Positions 1-7,872 of a DNA stretch of 64,000 bases are shown in pieces. The notes beneath the pieces were generated by a model, which was given only the letters and a program-made list of their open reading frames with translations, was not told the origin of the DNA and did no database searches. Position 1 is the first letter of the stretch. Every line of letters begins with the position of its first letter. The position numbers were made by a program, and so were the translations under genes. Source of the stretch: Candidatus Terasakiella magnetica (lineage in GTDB: Bacteria > Pseudomonadota > Alphaproteobacteria > Rhodospirillales > Terasakiellaceae); the NCBI RefSeq assembly GCF_900093605.1, contig NZ_FLYE01000003.1, positions 62,001 to 126,000 on the forward strand. The letters are read 5' to 3'.

Positions 1-1
1 T

Positions 2-550
2 AATACGGCAACAAGCAGTTATGTAACGCTTGACCACCTTGCACAGATGGTAAAAGACGGCACGCAGTTTGCGGTATTTGATGCGAAAAGCGGTGATGAA
101 ATTACACGCACTGTTTTAACCCAAATTATTGTGGAAGAAGAAGCCAAGGGCCAAAACCTTTTGCCAGTAAGTTTCTTGCGCCACCTGATCAGTTTTTATG
201 GTGATAGCCTTCAGGGTCTCGTGCCAAGTTATCTTGAACAGTCCATGCAATCGTTTGCGACCAATCAAGAACAGATGCGCGATTATATGAAAGACACCAT
301 GGGCGGGATAAACCCGTTTGGCCAGTTTGAAGAAATGAACAAACAGAATATGGCCATGTTTGAAAATGCCATGCGTATGTTCACACCACCTTTTTATAAA
401 GAAGGTGAAACGCCAGCAACTTCTGAAGAAGGCGATAAGCCCTCTAAAGGCGAAGCCAAGGCACAGGAAAAAACTGTTGATGACTTGCAGGATATGAAAG
501 CCCAGCTTGAAGCCATGCAGCAACAACTTTCAAAACTGTCAGATAAGTAA
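2..550 (+). CDS. phaR: Polyhydroxyalkanoate synthesis repressor PhaR (5' end missing)
   Basis: The open frame is already running at base 2 and continues without a break through the ATG at 47, so the start lies outside the window. The visible N-terminus (YVTLDHLAQMVKDG) and the following VFDAKSGDEITRTVLTQII match the PHB/PHA accumulation regulator DNA-binding domain. A second segment (LPVSFLRHLISFYGD through FTPPFYK) matches the PHB_acc repeats. The C-terminus is a Lys/Glu/Gln-rich coiled-coil-like tail. PhaR binds PHA granules and DNA and represses phasin and PHA genes in this family. A strong terminator follows directly, so it ends its transcript. Identification is confident; the DNA target is not visible here. 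Confidence 0.93.
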   Translation, partial: NTATSSYVTLDHLAQMVKDGTQFAVFDAKSGDEITRTVLTQIIVEEEAKGQNLLPVSFLRHLISFYGDSLQGLVPSYLEQSMQSFATNQEQMRDYMKDTMGGINPFGQFEEMNKQNMAMFENAMRMFTPPFYKEGETPATSEEGDKPSKGEAKAQEKTVDDLQDMKAQLEAMQQQLSKLSDK

Positions 551-573
551 GAATCTTACAATTTGAATTAAAT

Positions 574-620
574 TAAACCGAATGAGCTGACAAACAGGCT
601 CATTCGGTTTATACTTTTTC
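574..620 (+). terminator. Rho-independent terminator after phaR
   Basis: Arms AAACCGAATGAGC (575-587) and GCTCATTCGGTTT (598-610) form a perfect 13-bp stem with a 10-nt loop, followed by the T-rich run ATACTTTTT. It lies 24 bases after the phaR stop. Confidence 0.9.
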
Positions 621-637
621 CCTCTTTTAAAATTTGA

Positions 638-1213
638 ATGTTTGAGAACATCGTGGTTTCTGTTGTTGACCCGAAGGTCTCTTTACCCGTTGGTATTGTA
701 AGGACCCCTCAAACCCGCGTGCAAAATACGGCACCCGGCACAAGTTCGGATTCCATTCAACGCTCTGCACAAGCCTTTGTTGAGCAGCTCCCCCCTGAGG
801 TGCGTGAACGGGTTGGTCAACAGCCCCAGCCACGCGACACTTATCGACGCAATCGCTTTGATGAAGCTTTGCGTAGTGAGGAGCAAGCCGCGGTTCAGGC
901 AAAGGGGCTTGAAGGACAAGCTTCTGCAAAACTTGCTCAAGCCACCCCAACAGAGCCGACTTATTCAGCACCGATTATTACAGCGGACCTGACTTTATTA
1001 CAGGCTCAATTGGCTGCCTTGGATGAAACAACATCGGGCAACGCATCATTAAGCCGAACCCAACATGGGGCATATCATGATGCCTATGTGAGTGCCGGGG
1101 CGCAACCGGGTGGGCAGACGGCGGCGCTTGAAGCCCAACTAAAGCGCGAAGAGCTTGAAAATAAAACACATATAGTACCACCGGTTTTAACAAGCCTGAA
1201 TACGCGCGCTTAG
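638..1213 (+). CDS. Hypothetical protein, unknown family
   Basis: A 191-residue open frame that I do not recognise. It is hydrophilic and Gln/Ala/Glu-rich, with no signal peptide, membrane segment or catalytic motif. The N-terminus starts MFENIVVSVVDPKVSLPVG; the middle is rich in Arg and Gln; the C-terminal half looks helical. No convincing ribosome binding site precedes the ATG, and in-frame GTG codons just downstream (for example 653) are alternatives. It stands alone between the phaR terminator and the AT-rich region upstream of the XRE regulator. Codon use resembles its neighbours, so it is probably real. Confidence 0.6.
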   Translation: MFENIVVSVVDPKVSLPVGIVRTPQTRVQNTAPGTSSDSIQRSAQAFVEQLPPEVRERVGQQPQPRDTYRRNRFDEALRSEEQAAVQAKGLEGQASAKLAQATPTEPTYSAPIITADLTLLQAQLAALDETTSGNASLSRTQHGAYHDAYVSAGAQPGGQTAALEAQLKREELENKTHIVPPVLTSLNTRA

Positions 1214-1230
1214 AACAGGTTCTTACAACC

Positions 1231-1255
1231 TGAAATATTATAGAAATATTTTGCC
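1231..1255. promoter_or_regulatory. Palindromic element, copy 1, upstream of XRE gene
   Basis: TGAAATATTA followed two bases later by GAAATATTT and then TGCC. The AAATATT and AATATTT halves are inverted copies separated by 5 bases. A nearly identical element lies at 1340-1366. Two copies in the AT-rich region upstream of an XRE-type repressor suggest operators. That role is inference. Confidence 0.45.
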
Positions 1256-1339
1256 TTCACTTTGGGGAAAGACTGAAAAACCTCGCATTTTTCCTTAAAA
1301 TTTTATCAATAATTTTACATTATCATGTGTGTATTTATT

Positions 1340-1366
1340 TGAAATATTAGGAAATATTTACTTGCC
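1340..1366. promoter_or_regulatory. Palindromic element, copy 2, upstream of XRE gene
   Basis: TGAAATATTA, one base, GAAATATTTA, then CTTGCC. AAATATT and AATATTT are inverted halves with a 4-base spacer. It shares almost every base with copy 1 and sits 82 bases before the XRE start codon, where an autoregulatory operator would be expected. Confidence 0.45.
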
Positions 1367-1447
1367 AAATGAGGGCGGAATCTATAATCATTGATAGAAA
1401 AATAATAAAAATGCGCAGTATGTAAGTTGAATAAGGAGCATGCTTTC

Positions 1448-1843
1448 ATGTCAAATGAAGCAAAAGAGGGTAAAGTGACGAATAGAGCCACGGATACAGA
1501 TCGCCATGTTGGTGCGCGTATTCGTGAGCGCCGAATTATGCTGGGTCTTAGCCAGCAGCAAATGGCTGATATGATAGGGGTAACATATCAGCAAGCGCAC
1601 AAATATGAGCGCGGCATCAACCGTATTTCAGCTGGTCGTCTATATGAGATTGCACAGGTTCTTAAAGTAGCTGTCGGCTTTTTCTTTGAAGGCTTGGATG
1701 AAGATGATGATACGGAAATTGATCTGACAGATCGCCAACGTATGTGTCTTGAGCTTGCTCGAAACTTCTCACATATTGATAATGACCGTCATCAAGACGC
1801 GCTTAGCCAACTGGCCCGCGCGCTCGCTGCAGAAAATAACTGA
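1448..1843 (+). CDS. XRE-family transcriptional regulator (Cro/CI helix-turn-helix)
   Basis: 131 residues from the ATG at 1448, chosen because AAGGAG at 1432-1437 lies 10 bases before it. The frame also opens at a TTG at 1427 with no binding site. Residues of about 20-80 form the HTH_3 domain: VGARIRERRIMLGLSQQQMADMIGV, then TYQQAHKYERGINRIS, then LYEIAQVLKVAVGFFFEG. The acidic stretch DEDDDTEIDL and a short helical C-terminus follow. This is the compact XRE type widespread in alphaproteobacteria (PhrR/SinR-like). Targets are unknown; the paired palindromes at 1231 and 1340 suggest autoregulation. A terminator follows. Confidence 0.88.
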   Translation: MSNEAKEGKVTNRATDTDRHVGARIRERRIMLGLSQQQMADMIGVTYQQAHKYERGINRISAGRLYEIAQVLKVAVGFFFEGLDEDDDTEIDLTDRQRMCLELARNFSHIDNDRHQDALSQLARALAAENN

Positions 1844-1870
1844 TCTCTTTTAAAACGATCTTTTACTTTT

Positions 1871-1904
1871 GAAACCGGATGGACCAGTGTTCATCCGGTT
1901 TTTC
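1871..1904 (+). terminator. Rho-independent terminator after XRE gene
   Basis: AAACCGGATG (1872-1881) pairs with CATCCGGTTT (1892-1901) around a 10-nt loop and ends in TTTTTC. The remaining bases up to 2084 hold no other gene that I can support. Confidence 0.85.
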
Positions 1905-2084
1905 TATGCCCGCTTTTTGACGGGTAATTTGTCCCATAAGCGTCCTTAAAACGTGATAAACTGCTTTCTGTTGATGCAAACTTTTTAAAAGAGAGTGAAA
2001 TTGACAAATGTCATGGGCTTGCCACATTGTTTTTGGAATATATGAGCAACCTTTCATTTTCACATTAAGGGACACACGAGACAC

Positions 2085-3809
2085 ATGACATCCCAGAGCG
2101 TTTCTATTGCCATCACCGGTGCAGGTGGGGCAGGTGTAATGACTGCAGGCCAGATGCTTCTGGATGCTGCGGCCAAAGCAGGTCTTTATGGATTGATGAC
2201 CCGTTCAAGCGGCCCGCAAATTCGTGGTGGTGAAGCCGCGGCCTTTATCCGTTTGTCCGCTGAGCCCATTAATTGTCCCGATGACCATTTTGATGTGTTG
2301 TTCTGTTTTGACTGGATGAATGTGGACCGTTTTGCAGCCGAACTTCCCTTGCGCACAGATAGTGTGATCATTGGTGATGAGGCAGCGAAAAACCCACCTG
2401 AGATGATCACAGACTCCATTGCCCGCCAGGTGATGGTGCCTTTAAGTGAGGCCGCTAAAGAAATTGAAGGCGGTCGCCCCAATATGATCGGTCTGGGTAT
2501 CCTTGGGGAGCTCGCAGGTATTCCACTTGATGCCCTTCAGGCGATCTTGGAAAAAGTTCTTAAACGCAAAGGCCAAGCTGCTCTTGATGCATCCCTTGAA
2601 GGGATGAAAAAAGGCATGCAGGTTGCGCGTGATCTGGAAGCCGAAATTGGTATTGATCTCCATCTTGAGCGCAAAGAAAGTAAAAGCACACGCTGGTCTT
2701 TAACAGGTAATGAAGCCGCCGGTATGGGCGCTCTTCGCGGTGGTGTGCGTTTTTGTGCAGCTTATCCCATCACCCCGGCGACCGAGATTTTAGAATGGTT
2801 GGCCCCAAACCTTGAAAAAGTCGGTGGCACCTTGGTGCAGGCTGAAGATGAGCTCGCCTCTGTTAATATGATTATTGGCGGCTCTTTTGGCGGTGTGCCT
2901 TCCATTACCGCAACGTCTGGGCCGGGCCTTGCCTTGATGAGCGAAGCATTAGGTCTGGCCGTTTCAGCAGAAATTCCCATTGTGGTGGTGGATGTGATGC
3001 GCGGTGGGCCATCCACGGGTATCCCAACAAAATCTGAGCAAAGTGATTTAAACATCGCACTTCATGGCTTGCATGGTGATGCCCCGCATATTGTCACAGC
3101 GCCAAGCTCTATTTCGGACTGTCTTTTTACCACGCAATGGACTGTGCATTTGGCTGAAGCGATGCAGACAGCGGCAATTGTTTTATCTGATCAGTCTTTG
3201 GGTCAGTCACGAAATGTGATTGATAAGCCTGCTGATTTGGCCTTTGTGGCACAACGCGAGGTCGCGACAGGGGACTTAGAAGACTATAAACGCTATGCAC
3301 TGACTGACAGTGGTGTTTCTCCCATGGCGATCCCGGGCACAGCCGGGGGTGAATATGTCGCCGATGGGTTGGAAACAGCAGAAAATGCCCGCCCGTCTTC
3401 GTCAGCAGAAGACCATTATGCCCAGCTTGATAAACGCCAACGCAAATTAGACCAGTTTGATTATGGTCAGCATTGGGCGGAAATTGAGGGTGAGGGCGAG
3501 CTTGCGGTTATTACCTTTGGCTCGGTCACAGCGCCTGTTCGTGAAGCCATCAAGCGTTTGGAAGCAGAAGGTGAGAAGATCAAGATGATCTCTATGCGCC
3601 TGTTAATGCCTGCCCTGCCTGATAAAATGGATGAAGCCCTTGCGGGTGTCACGAAAGCGTTGGTGGTGGAGCAGACCCATTCAAAACAGTTCTATCGCTA
3701 TCTGCGCAGTGAGTTTGACCTGCCTGCACAGACAACTGTTCTGGCAAAACCGGGACCACTCCCGTTTCGACCAAATGAAATCGTTACTCAAATTAAGGAG
3801 CTGGGATAA
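2085..3809 (+). CDS. korA: 2-oxoglutarate:ferredoxin oxidoreductase, fused gamma/alpha subunit
   Basis: 574 residues. Residues about 1-190 are the gamma (POR/KOR accessory) domain, with GAGGAGVMTAGQML near the start and RSSGPQIRGGE. From about residue 205 the pyrimidine-binding alpha domain begins (GNEAAGMGALRGGVRF, AAYPITPATEILEWL). A C-terminal domain II follows (VITFGSVTAPVREAIKRL, MRLLMPALP). With KorB it oxidatively decarboxylates a 2-oxoacid, probably 2-oxoglutarate, to the acyl-CoA and passes electrons to ferredoxin. The gene overlaps korB by one base (TAATG), so the two are translationally coupled. AAGGGA lies about 12 bases before the start. Substrate choice is inferred from the fused gamma-alpha layout. 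Confidence 0.9.
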   Translation: MTSQSVSIAITGAGGAGVMTAGQMLLDAAAKAGLYGLMTRSSGPQIRGGEAAAFIRLSAEPINCPDDHFDVLFCFDWMNVDRFAAELPLRTDSVIIGDEAAKNPPEMITDSIARQVMVPLSEAAKEIEGGRPNMIGLGILGELAGIPLDALQAILEKVLKRKGQAALDASLEGMKKGMQVARDLEAEIGIDLHLERKESKSTRWSLTGNEAAGMGALRGGVRFCAAYPITPATEILEWLAPNLEKVGGTLVQAEDELASVNMIIGGSFGGVPSITATSGPGLALMSEALGLAVSAEIPIVVVDVMRGGPSTGIPTKSEQSDLNIALHGLHGDAPHIVTAPSSISDCLFTTQWTVHLAEAMQTAAIVLSDQSLGQSRNVIDKPADLAFVAQREVATGDLEDYKRYALTDSGVSPMAIPGTAGGEYVADGLETAENARPSSSAEDHYAQLDKRQRKLDQFDYGQHWAEIEGEGELAVITFGSVTAPVREAIKRLEAEGEKIKMISMRLLMPALPDKMDEALAGVTKALVVEQTHSKQFYRYLRSEFDLPAQTTVLAKPGPLPFRPNEIVTQIKELG

Positions 3810-4645
3810 TGGATCAAGCAGTTCAACAAAAGCCCCTGACGTTTAAAGATTATAAATCCGATTATAAGCCGGTCTGGTGTCCGGGCTGTGGGGATTTCTC
3901 GGTTCTCGCATCCATTACAAAAGCCTTGGCTGAACTTCAAATTCCGCGCGAAGATGCTGCAGTCATTTCTGGTATTGGCTGTTCATCGCGCATTCCGGCT
4001 TATACCAGTGTCTATGGCTTTCACGGCATTCATGGTCGTGCCTTGGCTTCTGCCACAGGTTTGAAGGTTGCGCGCCCTGATCTCACCGTTGTGGCAACAG
4101 GGGGCGATGGGGATGGTTTTTCCATTGGCGGGAACCATTTCCTTCATGCTTGTCGTCGCAATGTGGATATGACCTATATTGTCATGGATAATGAAGTCTA
4201 TGGCATGACAAAAGGCCAAGCATCCCCGACCACGGCTTCTGACTGGGATGGCTCCAAACTAACACCGCATGGCACAGGGGTATCCCCCTTTAATCCTTTA
4301 TCGGTTGCTTTATCAGCCGGAGCGGGCTTTGTAGCGCGTGGTTTTGCGGGTGACCCTAACGGGTCTGCGAAACTGATTGCCCAAGCCATGCAGCATAAGG
4401 GATTCTCTTTTGTGCAAATTCTCTCTCCTTGCGTGACCTTTCGCCCTGAACAGGCTGAGTGGAAGAAGATTGTGCGCAAAGGCGAGATTGATGGCACCAA
4501 TGCCTTGGCTGAGGCCATGACCTTTTTGGCAACAGATGATGGTTTTTCAACAGGTGTTCTTTATGAGACCCAGCGTCCGGTTTATGCACCGGATATGGAA
4601 GAGAAAATGTCGGTGAGTGACATTGAAGAAAGCTTTGAACTTTAA
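3809..4645 (+). CDS. korB: 2-oxoglutarate:ferredoxin oxidoreductase, beta subunit
   Basis: 278 residues, the thiamine-diphosphate-binding beta subunit. VWCPGCGDF (about residues 22-30) and GIGCSSRIPAY carry the cysteines expected for the iron-sulfur cluster. GDGDGFSIGGNH followed by VMDNEVYGMTKGQ is the ThDP/Mg motif. No separate ferredoxin-like delta subunit is next to it, as is usual for the two-subunit Kor type. It ends in a bidirectional terminator facing prs. Confidence 0.92.
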   Translation: MDQAVQQKPLTFKDYKSDYKPVWCPGCGDFSVLASITKALAELQIPREDAAVISGIGCSSRIPAYTSVYGFHGIHGRALASATGLKVARPDLTVVATGGDGDGFSIGGNHFLHACRRNVDMTYIVMDNEVYGMTKGQASPTTASDWDGSKLTPHGTGVSPFNPLSVALSAGAGFVARGFAGDPNGSAKLIAQAMQHKGFSFVQILSPCVTFRPEQAEWKKIVRKGEIDGTNALAEAMTFLATDDGFSTGVLYETQRPVYAPDMEEKMSVSDIEESFEL

Positions 4646-4665
4646 GCTTGCTTTAGTGCAGGCAT

Positions 4666-4703
4666 AAAAAAAGCGGTGAGGAAAAAACCTTCACCGCTTT
4701 TTT
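4666..4703. terminator. Bidirectional terminator between korB and prs
   Basis: AGCGGTGA (4672-4679) pairs with TCACCGCT (4691-4698). The stem is flanked by an A-run on the left and a T-run on the right, so it can end both the rightward korB and the leftward prs transcripts. Confidence 0.88.
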
Positions 4704-4725
4704 CTTTATTCTTTATCAGCAGACC

Positions 4726-5658
4726 TTAATCAAACAGGCAGGAGACCGACTGTTCGTCATGGATGCGTTTCATCGCTTCTGACAGGATTGGCGCGATTGA
4801 GATGTGACGGATATTTTCCGCATCAATCACTTGATCCGTACCTTGGATGGAGTCTGTAATGGCAAGTTCTTGCAAAGAAGAAGACGTGATGCGAGATACC
4901 GCACCGCCAGAAAGAACACCATGTGTGATGTAAGCTGATGCACTTTTTGCACCGTTTTCCAACAGGGCTTGTGCCGCGTTACACAGGGTGCCACCAGAAT
5001 CGACAATATCATCAATCAGGATACAGTTTTTACCTTCAACATCACCAATGACGTTCATGACTTCAGAAACGCCTGCGCGCTCACGACGTTTGTCGATGAT
5101 GGCAAGGTTACAGTCTAGACGTTTGGCAATGGCGCGTGCACGTACCACACCACCCACATCAGGTGATACGATCAGGAGGTTTTCTGTATCGTAATTTTGC
5201 GCAATATCGCGGGCAAAAACGGGGGCTGCATGTAGGTTATCAACCGGAATATCAAAGAAGCCCTGAATTTGGCCTGCATGTAAATCCATGGTCAAGACGC
5301 GATCAGCACCTGCTGTGGTGATCAGGTTGGCCACCAGCTTTGCCGAAATTGGCGAGCGTGGTGCGGATTTACGATCTTGTCGTGCATAGCCGAAATAGGG
5401 AACCACAGCCGTGATACGGCGTGCTGATCCTCGACGCGCAGCATCAATAGTGACCAGAAGTTCCATCATATTATCGTTTGCAGGATAAGATGTTGGCTGA
5501 ACGACAAAGACATCTTCACCACGGACGTTTTCGAGAATTTCTACGAAAACCTCCTGATCAGAAAAGCGCTTTACGCTCGCTTCAGTGAGAGGGTAGCCAA
5601 GCTCTTTAGAGATAGCGTCGGCCAAAGGACGGTTTGCATTGCCAGTAAGGATTTTCAT
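4726..5658 (-). CDS. prs: Ribose-phosphate pyrophosphokinase
   Basis: 310 residues, the usual length of class I PRPP synthases. It makes 5-phosphoribosyl 1-diphosphate from ribose 5-phosphate and ATP for nucleotide, histidine and tryptophan synthesis. Visible motifs: [20 protein letters not shown], the flexible-loop [19 protein letters not shown]-type segment ([19 protein letters not shown]) and the PRPP-binding [18 protein letters not shown] lies about 12 bases before the ATG. It has its own intergenic space of about 140 bases upstream, in which I found no clear -35/-10 pair. Confidence 0.95.
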   Translation of the reverse strand: MKILTGNANRPLADAISKELGYPLTEASVKRFSDQEVFVEILENVRGEDVFVVQPTSYPANDNMMELLVTIDAARRGSARRITAVVPYFGYARQDRKSAPRSPISAKLVANLITTAGADRVLTMDLHAGQIQGFFDIPVDNLHAAPVFARDIAQNYDTENLLIVSPDVGGVVRARAIAKRLDCNLAIIDKRRERAGVSEVMNVIGDVEGKNCILIDDIVDSGGTLCNAAQALLENGAKSASAYITHGVLSGGAVSRITSSSLQELAITDSIQGTDQVIDAENIRHISIAPILSEAMKRIHDEQSVSCLFD

Positions 5659-5800
5659 GAGAAAATCAGATCCTTAAGTTGATGTGCCCAAATCAATATT
5701 TTTCGGAACATATCAACGGGTTTGGATGCTGTAAATGCCTTATTAAGCTAAGTTTGAATCTTTATGACAGAACGAAGACAAACTGCGCCTTTGCGAAGGC

Positions 5801-6754
5801 TTAAAAGGGTGGGGCAACCAGACGTTTTCGCCGTCCCGGTGCTGCGGTGTGGCTTGGTTGGGTGCGACTCCGTTCAAATCGGATTTCTTCGCGGTGGCGC
5901 TCCACCATCTGCCCAACCCCGCCCATGGCTGCGCGCGCAATATTATAGGCCATGCGCCCTAATGGTTTTTCAAGACGGCCCTCATTTAAGCGGTTATTTT
6001 GGCGCGCACGTCCGAGCTCTTTACCCGATGCATCTTTCACAATCCAAGCGACCTTAATGCGTTGCTTGCCTTCATAAGGTTCCAACACATCAATTTCACA
6101 GCTGAGTTGATAGCCTTGTGGGCTAAGGGAAGGGCGCACAATCGCACCTGCTTGGCGCAGCGTGAGTGCCATAGCTTTATAAAGCTCTTTTTGCGCAGAA
6201 GGCTTCACCCCTTTGATCGAGGCGATTTTAAAGACAACCTGTTGATTACGCTCATCCAGTTTGACCGCTTCGCGCTCAGCTTTATCCTGTATGTAATCGG
6301 CAAAGGTCTCAGCCGCATTTTCAACCAGCTGATTGATCATATGTTGGTCGCCATAATCCCAGCGATAGCGATCCACATTTATAGCTTGGGAGGATTCATG
6401 AACGATTTTGTCATCCCGACTAAAGAAGGTCCAATAAATCTCGCCTGTGTATTTTTTTGCATTGCGCGCGCGTTTCAAAACGACCTGACCGCGCACTTTA
6501 TAAGCTGTATTTGTCACTGGATTTGAGGTGGAGGGAATATTGCGCACGCCTAAACTATCTGCCAGTGAGGCTGCCATGATCTTTGCCAGTGGGCGCGCTG
6601 CCCCTTCAATAGGTTGGATTAACACCGTGCCACTATCGCGCAGGCGCAAAGGGGTGGTGTCAAAGCCCGTGCGGCTGTGGCGCATGGGTTGCGGGGCTTG
6701 TGTGCAGGCGACAACTAATAAAAGCAGGCTCAGGCAAATAAGACGTTTAAGCAT
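5801..6754 (-). CDS. Putative lipoprotein, unknown function
   Basis: 317 residues from the ATG at 6754; a TTG two codons earlier also keeps the frame open. MLKRLICLSLLLLVVAC is a signal peptide with a lipobox ending at Cys17, so it is probably an outer-membrane or periplasmic lipoprotein. The mature part has segments such as LIQPIEGAARPLAKIMAASL and ALTLRQAGAIVRPSLS, which hint at repeated alpha/beta modules, and an Arg-rich C-terminus. I do not recognise the family. It follows recR on the same strand, with only a tiny candidate reading frame between them. Confidence 0.72.
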   Translation of the reverse strand: MLKRLICLSLLLLVVACTQAPQPMRHSRTGFDTTPLRLRDSGTVLIQPIEGAARPLAKIMAASLADSLGVRNIPSTSNPVTNTAYKVRGQVVLKRARNAKKYTGEIYWTFFSRDDKIVHESSQAINVDRYRWDYGDQHMINQLVENAAETFADYIQDKAEREAVKLDERNQQVVFKIASIKGVKPSAQKELYKAMALTLRQAGAIVRPSLSPQGYQLSCEIDVLEPYEGKQRIKVAWIVKDASGKELGRARQNNRLNEGRLEKPLGRMAYNIARAAMGGVGQMVERHREEIRFERSRTQPSHTAAPGRRKRLVAPPF

Positions 6755-6772
6755 GATCAAAGAAACGCTGCT

Positions 6773-6844
6773 TTACACAGCCATGACACAGGAAAACATC
6801 AAAGCAGCAATGCTCATCAATAGCATCATCATTAGATAGGGCAT
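6773..6844 (-). CDS. Possible 23-residue hydrophobic peptide
   Basis: A complete ATG-to-TAA frame of 24 codons lies 5 bases after the recR stop and 18 bases before the lipoprotein start. It begins MPYLMMMLLM and continues into a Leu/Ile/Ala/Met-rich segment with one Cys, long enough for one membrane span. The end of recR provides a GGAA sequence about 10 bases upstream. Chance frames of this size are common, so only its position and strong hydrophobicity support it. It could be a small membrane protein of the recR unit or nothing. Confidence 0.3.
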   Translation of the reverse strand: MPYLMMMLLMSIAALMFSCVMAV

Positions 6845-6849
6845 TTGCT

Positions 6850-7446
6850 TTATTCCATTTTTCTGCGTGCTGAAAGCGCTGCACTTAGGGTGCCGTCATC
6901 AAGGTAATCCAGCTCCCCCCCAACAGGAACACCATGGGCGAGACCTGAAACACTCACATCACAATTTTCAAGACAGTCTGCGATATAGTGCGCGGTGGTC
7001 TGTCCGTCAACCGTTGCACTGGTGGCAAGGATAACTTCTGTGACTAAAGAGCTTTGGGCGCGGTTGACCAACGTGTCGATTTTTAAATCTTCAGGACCAA
7101 TGCCATCAAGGGCCGAAAGTGTACCGCCGAGCACATGATAGCGCCCCTTAAAGCTGTTGGAACGCTCCAAAGCCCAAAGGTCTGCCACATCTTGTACCAC
7201 ACAAATCACACTGTCATCGCGCCGCCCATCTGTGCAGATGGTGCAAGGGTCAGTGGCATCAAGATTGCCGCAGGTCGAACAGGTTTTGACCGTTTCTTCC
7301 ACACGCTGCAAGGCATGGGAAAGCGGGCTTAAGAGGACTTCTTTTTTCTTCACCAAATGCAAAGCCGCCCGGCGTGCTGAGCGCGGGCCCAGACCGGGAA
7401 GCTTGGAAAGAATTTGGATCAGCTGTTCAATTTCTGTTGCGGCCAT
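6850..7446 (-). CDS. recR: Recombination mediator RecR
   Basis: 198 residues, normal length. The N-terminal helix-hairpin-helix ([20 protein letters not shown]), the four-cysteine zinc finger ([16 protein letters not shown]) and the Toprim domain ([38 protein letters not shown]) are all visible. RecR acts with RecO and RecF to load RecA on gapped DNA. It lies downstream of dnaX and ybaB, as in most bacteria. Confidence 0.96.
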   Translation of the reverse strand: MAATEIEQLIQILSKLPGLGPRSARRAALHLVKKKEVLLSPLSHALQRVEETVKTCSTCGNLDATDPCTICTDGRRDDSVICVVQDVADLWALERSNSFKGRYHVLGGTLSALDGIGPEDLKIDTLVNRAQSSLVTEVILATSATVDGQTTAHYIADCLENCDVSVSGLAHGVPVGGELDYLDDGTLSAALSARRKME

Positions 7447-7458
7447 TTAGGTCTCTAT

Positions 7459-7540
7459 CAATTGTCACTCTGGCAATTGTCACTCTGGTAAATGCCAAAG
7501 CCCAGAAAAGTGTGGATTCTGGATCAGCTCCAGAATGACA
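7459..7540. repeat. Tandem 15-mer and TTCTGG/CCAGAATGAC palindrome between ybaB and recR
   Basis: CAATTGTCACTCTGG occurs twice in perfect tandem (7459-7473 and 7474-7488). Further on, ATTCTGGA (7516-7523) and TCCAGAAT (7529-7536) form an 8-bp stem with a 5-nt loop, followed by GACA. The CCAGAATGAC end is shared with elements near 19635 and 45649, which marks a dispersed intergenic repeat family. Confidence 0.7.
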
Positions 7541-7545
7541 TAATC

Positions 7546-7868
7546 TTAAAATGGCAACTGCATACCCGGTGGTAATTCTAGGCCACCTGTCATATCAGCC
7601 ATACGTTTGTTGACTTCAGCTTCCATTTTGGATTTGGCATCGGCAAGGGCTGCCACGATCAAATCTTCCATGACTTCTTTGTCTTCTGGATCAACGAGGT
7701 TTTTATCCACGTCGATTTTTTCACATCGGCTTTACCGTTGATGACAACATTGACCATACCGCCACCAGAGGTGCCATAGATTTCCAGATCGACGAGGCCG
7801 TCTTGGAATTCTTGCATCTTGGACTGCATTTTCTGCGCCTGTTGCATCATTTTTGCCATATTCTTCAT
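7546..7868 (-). pseudogene. ybaB: YbaB/EbfC nucleoid-associated protein, interrupted by a 1-base frameshift
   Basis: Two frames together give a full YbaB of about 107 residues. The first runs from the ATG at 7868 (MKNMAKMMQQAQKMQSKMQE, then GTSGGGMVNVVINGKADVKK). The second runs on to the stop at 7546-7548 (IDVDKNLVDPEDKEVMEDL, then KMEAEVNKRMADMTGGLELP). The switch is in the A6 run (7716-7721, T6 on the given strand); a seventh A would restore one frame. As written the product ends after 69 residues with an unrelated tail. The gene starts 4 bases after dnaX. Sequencing error, a real mutation, or slippage on the A-run are the options. Confidence 0.85.
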
Positions 7869-7872
7869 GGGA

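Noticed and set aside
1863-2084. 73-codon minus-strand frame between the XRE gene and korA
   Set aside because: It covers the terminator and the korA leader and encodes a Cys/His-rich sequence without resemblance.
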